DNA of 64,000 nucleotides from positions 39,211 to 103,210 of the forward strand of contig FLMG01004277.1 in NCBI GenBank assembly GCA_900088475.1, in the 5' to 3' direction. The translations under genes and the position numbers were made by a program. Below, piece by piece: positions 57,767 to 64,000 of this stretch (its first letter is position 1; the number at the start of each line of letters is the position of its first letter). Source of the DNA: Hyphochytrium catenoides (lineage: Eukaryota; Sar; Hyphochytriomycetes; Hyphochytriales; Hyphochytriaceae). The notes under the pieces are model-generated. The model had not been told where the DNA came from and did not search any database. It was given only the letters and a program-made list of their open reading frames with translations.

Positions 57767-59586
57767 TCACTGAAATAGCCGAAGATCATTCGCCGCCTGC
57801 ATTGCCCCTTTTCTATAGTCGCGAAACAGAGCCTTGAGCTCCTCACTATAGTCCTTGCGGCTCCTGGCCGCCTCAACAAGACGTAGCCAAGAGCGGCCTT
57901 CTTCCAAAAGGGGTTCAGAGACATCTACCTCGCCTCCCCTGTCTCTTCGTAGTTCCAAGTCCTCTACGCTTTTCTGCAGATCGGCGTACTGCAAATTGAG
58001 ATAGAGCTCGAACCACGTAAGACGAAGCAACTTCCCCGTGATGGTTGAACGAATGAGAGGAGATGAGGAGGAGGAAGCATCTAATGACGAAAGAGAGCGA
58101 GAATAGTCCTCTTTGGCGGCCTGCAAATCCTCCTGAAGCGCATAGTAGTCGCCTAATTGAACATTAATGGAAGTTACTTCATGGGAGCGTTGCTCGGTGT
58201 GGTTGGAGCTTTGGGATCGAATAGGAGACGGATATAAGGAAGGTACAAAGGAAGTCTTCGCATACCTCTCCGCGCCAGAGCAAAGGGCTCTGTGTCATTG
58301 GTAGCATACTGCACAGCAGCATTGCAAGCCTCCGTGGCTTGGGTGCGGAGCTCCTCCTCACCCCTTCTCAACACCATGACCTTAACGCGTTGATTGCAAA
58401 GGTCCAGTAAGGACTCCGCCTTGTCTACCTCAGGATGTAGCAACACCGAAGCCAGCTCATTATCGTGTCCGAAATCGCCTGAAGTTGGGAAGGTAGTGCG
58501 GCGAGCCCGAGTAAGGATCAATGTTACAGTCGTGCGAAAGAAGGAGAGGCCGCTGTTAAAAGGCCAACCACCACGGGTCGCTGAAAGCCGTTCTAGGACA
58601 TTTGTTGCAAGTAGAAGTAGACTAACCGTTGAAGACGAGAAGACGAGACGTGGGAAACGATGGTCATTCTAGGAGACAGAGAATAATGGTCTCGCTCTAC
58701 CAACGGCGCCAGGCCTTACCGTGGAAGATGCTCTTCACTCTATGAAAGCTCGGATAGTCCGCTGCCAGAAACACCGCCAAGAGTAGGACAGCAGCCCCCA
58801 AGATTGACTGTGGGGAAACAAGAGAAGATCGGCGACGAGGGATAACCTCATCATCGATAGGACGCTTATTCTGCTGTTGAAACTTCTTCTTTTGCTCTTC
58901 ATAGGCTCGCTCCCAGGCCTTGCGCTCCCCATCCGTCTCCCATAGACGTCGGGGCGGCAATCGCTGCCCAGATATTGGGCCCTCCTCAGCCTCGCTAAAC
59001 GAAAAAGGAGTAAGAAGTGGCGCGTAGAAGAGAAGCAGAAAAAGAATGGCATCCCGAGAGTAATTCGGCAGCTCAAAGACAGATATAATCATCGCACTTG
59101 GAGAAGTTGGGGAGAGCTAAGAAGAAAGTATTGACACCAAGAGACGAGTATCATGGTCGTTTACCTCTCCGCCTCGCTCTCTGCGGCCTGCTTGAGGTCT
59201 ATATCACTGCTCGAATCCTCTTCTTCAAAATCAGGAATCTCCTTCCACGTGAAACCTGTCTCTTCTTCCTCGCTGCTCTGCTCACTACTACTTTCCTCCT
59301 CACTCTCTTCGCTAGAGTCCTCCTCTTCTTCTTCCACTTTGTCCTGCCGTCTGTCACCAAATAAAGTCGGGCTGCGCACTGTCTGTGTGGTCCGTCTCTC
59401 AAGCGAAGCGGCGGGTGCTGGTGCTCCCATTGGGAGATTTTGAGACTCAGAGCCAGGTTCAGGAGAGTTCTTAGAGTTCCCTCCCTTTCTGTCTTTGACC
59501 TTAGCGTCCTCTCTCCGTACGGTAGAGTGCTCCCGGCGCAGTAGTGAGCTCGACCTTGGTGGGACGTTACTCTGCGCTGCCGTCAT
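57767..59586 (-). CDS. Unrecognised acidic, probably single-pass membrane protein (469 aa)
   Basis: Four exons (59586-59165, 58994-58720, 58592-58266, 58152-57767) join in phase to 470 codons including the stop; the first ATG is at 59586. The N-terminal third is low complexity, with a Glu/Ser stretch (KVEEEEEDSSEESEEE). A charged helix follows (WERAYEEQKKKFQQQ), then one strong hydrophobic segment (SILGAAVLLLAVFLAADYPS) and a helical C-terminal region (AESLLDLCNQRVKVMVLRRG; YALQEDLQAAKEDYSRSL). The composition suggests a membrane-anchored coiled-coil protein with a disordered acidic domain. No family is recognised and no function is proposed. The gene faces the methyltransferase gene tail to tail. 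Confidence 0.75.
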
Positions 59587-60421
59587 TTTGGGAGTCTGCA
59601 ATGATGCTACTTATTCCGGACGCTAGATGAAGGCGATCTTTGGTGAGAGGATACCCTTCTTTCCCCTTGCTCAGTACTCTGTAGTGGGGCTGTTGTCTCA
59701 GCCAGAACCTGATACAGGGCTATGTAAATCTGAACGCTTTATCAGCCTGACCTAATAAAGGTTGCAGACAGAGTTTTCTTGAAGATTCTCTCTGCAATGA
59801 AGCTCGGCGGCGGCTGCTCTGAAGTGCGGAAAGCCGTTGACGAGATCTCTCAAACAACAAACTGGAGGGCGCGAAAGAGCAAGACAAAGGTCTTTCACCG
59901 CTCCTGGGGGACGACTAGGAAAACGTTTGAATGGTCCTTGATTATCACTATAAGACAGACGTAGGTGATAAAGATCTAGTTATCAGAGAGCCAGCTGGTT
60001 TGATACCAAACAAATCAACTTGTTGACCCATGGCATGTTATCCGAAATAGCAAGAGATAAGGTCTGGGATTTAATTCATGTTGAAGTGAGGGTCAGGAAT
60101 GCAGCATATCTGGCGATCTGGCGTGTCCTAGAGGATACAAGGCTGTTTGTTACTGTGCCACAGGACTGAATCCAGCAAGTTCCAGCCTTTGGCAGAAAGA
60201 ATCAAGGTCGCTGCCGATGACAGAGCCACCAGAGAGCAACAAGCGGCGCAGGCAGAGGAAGTGATGATGAGTGATGAGCGATGAGCGATGACGGTGTGCG
60301 GCGCGTAAGAATGCAGACATGGCGGCAGATCAGAGGCAGCAAACGGCAGCGAGCAAGTAAACACACACTACCAGATAGCAGTCATCAGGTATAGAAAACA
60401 CGTCTCTCTACGACTTTCAGC
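59587..60421. promoter_or_regulatory. Divergent intergenic region with a short tandem repeat
   Basis: Presumed promoters of the acidic protein gene (minus) and the small membrane protein gene (plus). A short direct repeat of GATGAGC-like units lies at about 60263-60293, 130 nt before the plus-strand ATG. Short ORFs in both strands have no support. Confidence 0.5.
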
Positions 60422-60991
60422 ATGGCAACTCAATCCGACATCGGTGGGGCCCCCACGCAGCGGGCGGCCAGAAGTGGTCAACAGTATGAAGTGCTGCCTG
60501 AAGATTATGTGCATTCAATGCCTTGGACAGGCATCCTCGCACTTAGTCTGGCTTGGGGTCTGACGGGTTTTCTAGGAACTGCTATCAACCTTTCTTCAAT
60601 GGAAACGACAATCTGGGTCGCCAACTATGTTTGTCTGGCAGTAGTCCTCCTATCTGATGAAAGAATCGCAAGAAACATCATCAGCGTCGCCATCTTGGGT
60701 GCGGTATGGATAGCGCTGGTGCAAACAGTTCTGAGGAGCGGCTACTTCGAGAGTAATCCTACCGCTCGCTCACTGTGGAAGCAAATGAAAGGCCAGTCCA
60801 ATGTCTACATATTTCTGAGATTTCTCGCCTATGCGCTCATGAAGCATGCCAAGTATAGCACTATCGCGGCTCTGGGAGGGAGCGCACTGCGCAGCTGGTT
60901 TTTCAAAGGCAAGCCTCGCTTTCCAGAGGAGGAGCTACCTGAGGGGGCCATGCTATCCAACGAGGCTGACGGAAAGCCAAAGACCGATTAG
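60422..60991 (+). CDS. Unrecognised small multi-pass membrane protein (189 aa)
   Basis: Single-exon ORF with a good ATG and a polar N-terminus (about 32 residues), then three or four hydrophobic stretches: WTGILALSLAWGLTGFLGTA, TIWVANYVCLAVVLLS, NIISVAILGAVWIALVQTVL and VYIFLRFLAYALMKHA. The C-terminus is charged (FPEEELPEGAMLSNEADGKP). Hydrophobic helices separated by short charged loops indicate an integral membrane protein. No family motif is recognised. The gene is intronless, unlike most of its neighbours. Confidence 0.75.
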   Translation: MATQSDIGGAPTQRAARSGQQYEVLPEDYVHSMPWTGILALSLAWGLTGFLGTAINLSSMETTIWVANYVCLAVVLLSDERIARNIISVAILGAVWIALVQTVLRSGYFESNPTARSLWKQMKGQSNVYIFLRFLAYALMKHAKYSTIAALGGSALRSWFFKGKPRFPEEELPEGAMLSNEADGKPKTD

Positions 60992-61427
60992 GAGCCACCC
61001 TATGACTCACTCTCTCATATATGCTGCGAATGCTGAAGATCATAATGGTAAATGGTCTTTGGCCCGTCCCAAGGGAGACACAATGATCAAAGCTGAGTTC
61101 CAGGACGCCACGTGCAGCGAAGCTGCCTCAGAACAGTAGAAAGCTGCAGAAAAGGATTAAGGAAATGAGAACAGGAATATAAGGGATGGCTTGGCCCTCA
61201 GCGAACATGGTCTAGGGAATGGCTGCGGGCATCCTGGAAGCTTGAGAAAGACAGTGTCTAGCTCTTTAATGCAAACTGTACGACTGTTAATAGAGGATTT
61301 CAAACTGGGAAAGGAGAAAGTGCTAAAAGTGCATGAGGTCAAAATTTTCTCTCTATCCCTCTATCTGCCTCCTTTAATTTCCTACTCCTCTCACAAGCGC
61401 CTGTCGCCCACTCCAAAACCACTCCAG
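60992..61427. other. Intergenic region between convergent genes
   Basis: 3' flanks of the small membrane protein gene and of the Ser-rich protein gene. Nothing further recognised. Confidence 0.55.
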
Positions 61428-63695
61428 CTATGCAGCTTGTTGCTCTATCAGGGCGAGCCTCTCCCGTAGCTGTGATGACCGCGTTAAGAGATCACCGTCG
61501 CTAAGTAACGTGGTGCTTGTCCTTGCAGGAGTTTGCAGTGTGGCCTGGGTGAAGAGCTGCCGCCCGATCTCTCCTTCTGAAGGTTGGTCAAACTGCGGCC
61601 TCGTGTCTTCCGTGACAATGGAGTTCGTAGCCCGCAACACTGCGAGATTACTTCGCGTTCGGAAGGCAGACCGCCTCTTCTCCTTCTTTTTGCTTGCTGT
61701 CTGTGTAACTGGGTCCTCAGAGGGACAGGGAGTCACTGAAGGAGGATTATTGGTCGCGTAAGAGAACAGCTGCTTTCCTACATCCCCAAACATCAATGCA
61801 GATTTTTCCCGGAAGAGAGGACGCGCGTCTACATCGTGCCGATCCTCGGCATCTGCATCAGATCCTTTCTTCGTCGTCCAGTCCTTCCTTTCGTGGTTGC
61901 TGTCACATGTGTATCGAGGGTCTTTATAGGAGAAATAAGGAGGATGGACGACTGACGGGCGCAGCCTCTGTTTGATCCGACCATCTTCTCCAGGGACATA
62001 GCTGAGAGAGCTCTTATTCTTCTTCTTAGGCTTGGAGGGAGAGACGGAGGGGCGAGAAGAAGGTATGCTGTATCTGTTAGTGTCGCGATGCACTGGGGAC
62101 GGAGAGCATGAGAGGGACGCTGTCGAAGCTTGGGAAGACGGGGACGGGCCAGTGTTGGGCGCTCCTCCTGTATCCTCATCGCACATTGAGGTTCGCACTG
62201 CCTTGACTGCAGAGGGAGCAACTGGATCCTCTGGCACAAGAGCATCGCTGATGCGCTGAGCCTCTCTCAGAGAGTTGGCAGAGTCTCTTTTCGCACGTCT
62301 TTCAGCGCTGTTCCCCTCCTGCCTCTTTCCAAGAGCGCCTGCGTTCTCTATTCCGCTGAGTTCTATTGATATAGCAGGAACGCCGTCCTTACGCCTAAAG
62401 GAGCTCGACGAAGCTTTTCTATGAAGAGAGGTAGAATGCAATGGGAGAGAAGATATCGTACTCTCGAAACCATTCGAGTTTTTCCTCCCCATGGGCTTGC
62501 TCACGTCAATTCCCTCCTGCTGCTTCACTTGGCCATTCTTTGAGAGCTGCCTGTTGGTGCTGAGTGATTGAGATGACAGCTTTCTTTGGACAAGAAGGCG
62601 CCATGAGGAAGATTCGAGAGAGACACCAGCCTCTTCCTGTCCTCTGCAGTCCTTTCGCCAGGAGCTTGTAGGTCGTAGAGCAGGGTTGGAAGTAGGCGTT
62701 TTGAAGGATCCGTGATATGAGGCAGTTCTCCTAACCGAGGGAGCACTAGTTCTGAAGCTCTGCTTTTTCCTAAGGGCTCCTCCCAATCCTTCGCTAAGTA
62801 GAGTCATATCTCTGGGGTCATATGCCTTCAAGAAACTTGCTCTAAAGCTCTTCACTTTCCGAAGCCCGTCTTCCGCTTCTCCTCCAAGCTTCCTTGCCGC
62901 CAGCTCTGCCAGCGTTTGCGCTCCTGCCATGGAGATCCCCACTTCTCTTATATCTTTCACTGGCTTCTTTAGGTCCTTTTCCACTCTGTCTCGTGATCTC
63001 AGGCGGGGCAGAGGAGCAATGGCCTTCTTCCGATTAGTGAACGAGAGTTTAGTCTGCAGAGTCAAACTCTTCATGTCTCTTGCAAGGCTCTCCTTGATGC
63101 TTGCAGGGTAGAACCTTTCATCTTCAACCTCCTCTTCTTCAGAGTCATAGACTGACTCTGAAAATACCGCGTCGCTGTCCGTACAATACTCGGCCGACAA
63201 CAGCCTTTCCAATCTCCCCAGGGTGGCTTTAACGTCAAAGTTATCCCTCGGTTGTCTTAGGGCCATGGAAAGATAAGTGTTTACCAAGTTGTCGGAGTCT
63301 GAATCCTCTGCTTCGTCCTCTGTGGGTTCGTCAAAATAGCTCTGTCTGTAGCTCTGTGCCTCTGTTTCCATCGGGGAGAGGACGATGCTGTCGATGTCAA
63401 AGTACTCAAGTTTGGAGTTCATCCGGGTACGGCCGTCTTCTTCCTCTTGCCAAGAAGAAGGGCGACTTTGACTGATCGCCCTTGTGCTTGACGACGTGGC
63501 GTAGAGCTTTCTCCTACTATTGCTCACGTAGTCCTTGAGATAGTCTTCTTCCTCTTCTTCTTCCTCCTCAAACTCACTGGACGTGAGTCGGGAGAAAAAT
63601 CGGAGATGGGGAAGCTTCTCTCCGGGTGCCGGTAAGGCAGGCATTGGCCCTCGCAGATTCACAACGTCGCTAAGGTCTACGCGATCACCACGAGG
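61428..63695 (-). CDS. Large Ser-rich, mostly disordered protein, 5' end open
   Basis: A long open frame of more than 740 codons, rich in Ser, Arg, Glu and Lys, ending SSQLRERLALIEQQAA with TAG at 61430-61428. The frame stays open upstream to an in-frame stop near 63711 without an ATG before MPALPAPGEKLPHLRFF. An acceptor-like CTGCAG at about 63696 suggests that earlier exons exist, possibly beyond a short ATG frame at 63970. It has an acidic run (SEFEEEEEEEEDYLKDY) and basic Ser-rich stretches. Near the C-terminus is a motif in two copies, DVGKQLFSYATNNPPS and EIGRQLFTQATLQTPA. No enzyme domain is recognised. The features fit a scaffold or cytoskeleton-associated protein, but this is inference only. 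Confidence 0.7.
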   Translation of the reverse strand, partial: PRGDRVDLSDVVNLRGPMPALPAPGEKLPHLRFFSRLTSSEFEEEEEEEEDYLKDYVSNSRRKLYATSSSTRAISQSRPSSWQEEEDGRTRMNSKLEYFDIDSIVLSPMETEAQSYRQSYFDEPTEDEAEDSDSDNLVNTYLSMALRQPRDNFDVKATLGRLERLLSAEYCTDSDAVFSESVYDSEEEEVEDERFYPASIKESLARDMKSLTLQTKLSFTNRKKAIAPLPRLRSRDRVEKDLKKPVKDIREVGISMAGAQTLAELAARKLGGEAEDGLRKVKSFRASFLKAYDPRDMTLLSEGLGGALRKKQSFRTSAPSVRRTASYHGSFKTPTSNPALRPTSSWRKDCRGQEEAGVSLESSSWRLLVQRKLSSQSLSTNRQLSKNGQVKQQEGIDVSKPMGRKNSNGFESTISSLPLHSTSLHRKASSSSFRRKDGVPAISIELSGIENAGALGKRQEGNSAERRAKRDSANSLREAQRISDALVPEDPVAPSAVKAVRTSMCDEDTGGAPNTGPSPSSQASTASLSCSPSPVHRDTNRYSIPSSRPSVSPSKPKKKNKSSLSYVPGEDGRIKQRLRPSVVHPPYFSYKDPRYTCDSNHERKDWTTKKGSDADAEDRHDVDARPLFREKSALMFGDVGKQLFSYATNNPPSVTPCPSEDPVTQTASKKKEKRRSAFRTRSNLAVLRATNSIVTEDTRPQFDQPSEGEIGRQLFTQATLQTPARTSTTLLSDGDLLTRSSQLRERLALIEQQAA

Positions 63696-64000
63696 CTGCA
63701 GTACTGCTCCCTAACTAGGATCTTTAACTTTGACTGGCTCTGCGGGGACGAATAGTGTTATGTGGGCGAATAAGGGGATATCGAGAAGATGGTTGCCCTG
63801 GTGCCTCTAGCGCTGGCAGGAACCTTTTGTCACTCTCTTTGTGGAAGAGCCATGAGCTCGCAGTGTAAAGCTTTACTGCCTCCTCCCGCTCTTGTCCTCT
63901 CTCGGTGGTTGTTACATTCCCTGGGCCAGGGGGCTCGCAGAGATTTGGCTCTGTCTTTCCTAATTTCCATAGCGCTCTCTCTCTCTCTCTCTCTCTCTCT
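63696..64000. other. Window edge upstream of the Ser-rich gene
   Basis: Probably contains introns or upstream exons of the Ser-rich gene. A short frame beginning MEIRKDRAKSLRAPW (minus, from about 63970) could be a first exon but has no clear donor. The last 29 nt are a (CT)n microsatellite that runs off the window. Confidence 0.4.
63972..64000. repeat. CT microsatellite at the window end
   Basis: Uninterrupted (CT)n on the plus strand to the last base; the true length is not visible. Confidence 0.95.

Overview
This is nuclear DNA of an intron-rich microbial eukaryote. Genes are split by many short GT-AG introns (mostly about 50-250 nt, plus one clear GC-AG intron). The products are eukaryote-specific: an IP3 receptor, a DDT/PHD chromatin protein, a TTLL12-type protein, a peroxisomal carrier, a complex III LYR factor and an SR-type splicing protein. 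No operons, tRNAs, rRNAs, CRISPR arrays or recognisable transposons are seen. The mix of an IP3 receptor, a TOM1/THH1-like 7TM protein apparently fused to a lipid phosphatase, and an ovothiol-type methyltransferase would fit a stramenopile or another protist lineage, but this is an impression and not a proof. All exon boundaries were read by eye from splice consensus, frame continuity and remembered homologues.
Layout. 0.2-1.5 kb (+): intronless erythromycin-esterase-like enzyme. 5.5-2.1 kb (-): TPR plus two cyclic-nucleotide-binding folds. 6.7-8.6 kb (+): peroxisomal adenine-nucleotide carrier. 9.4-8.9 kb (-): LYRM7/Mzm1-like factor with a Cys-rich tail. 10.4-21.1 kb (+): secreted Cys-rich ectodomain, a 7TM TOM1-like domain and an INPP4-type phosphoinositide phosphatase, read as one fusion gene. 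28.4-21.4 kb (-): large DDT/WHIM/PHD regulator of an ISWI-type remodeler. 30.3-29.8 kb (-): weak small gene. 31.7-30.7 kb (-): ARL6IP4/SR-25 homologue. 31.8-32.9 kb: GA/CT microsatellites and a 52-N gap. 32.9-50.2 kb (+): a single IP3 receptor gene. 54.8-50.6 kb (-): TTLL12 homologue. 55.7-57.5 kb (+): stand-alone 4-mercaptohistidine N1-methyltransferase-like enzyme. 59.6-57.8 kb (-): unrecognised acidic, probably single-pass membrane protein. 60.4-61.0 kb (+): unrecognised small multi-pass membrane protein. 63.7-61.4 kb (-): large Ser-rich unrecognised protein, 5' end open. The right edge ends in a CT microsatellite.
Biology. The central 40 kb is heavy in phosphoinositide/calcium signalling: a putative receptor with a built-in INPP4 domain and, about 12 kb away, an IP3 receptor. 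Both carry changes at key residues. The INPP4 CX5R loop has Lys in place of the catalytic Arg. The IP3R filter reads NDGGIGS instead of the usual NGGGVGD, and one half of the IP3-binding cluster is altered. The 7TM-INPP4 architecture is the best candidate here for an undescribed system.
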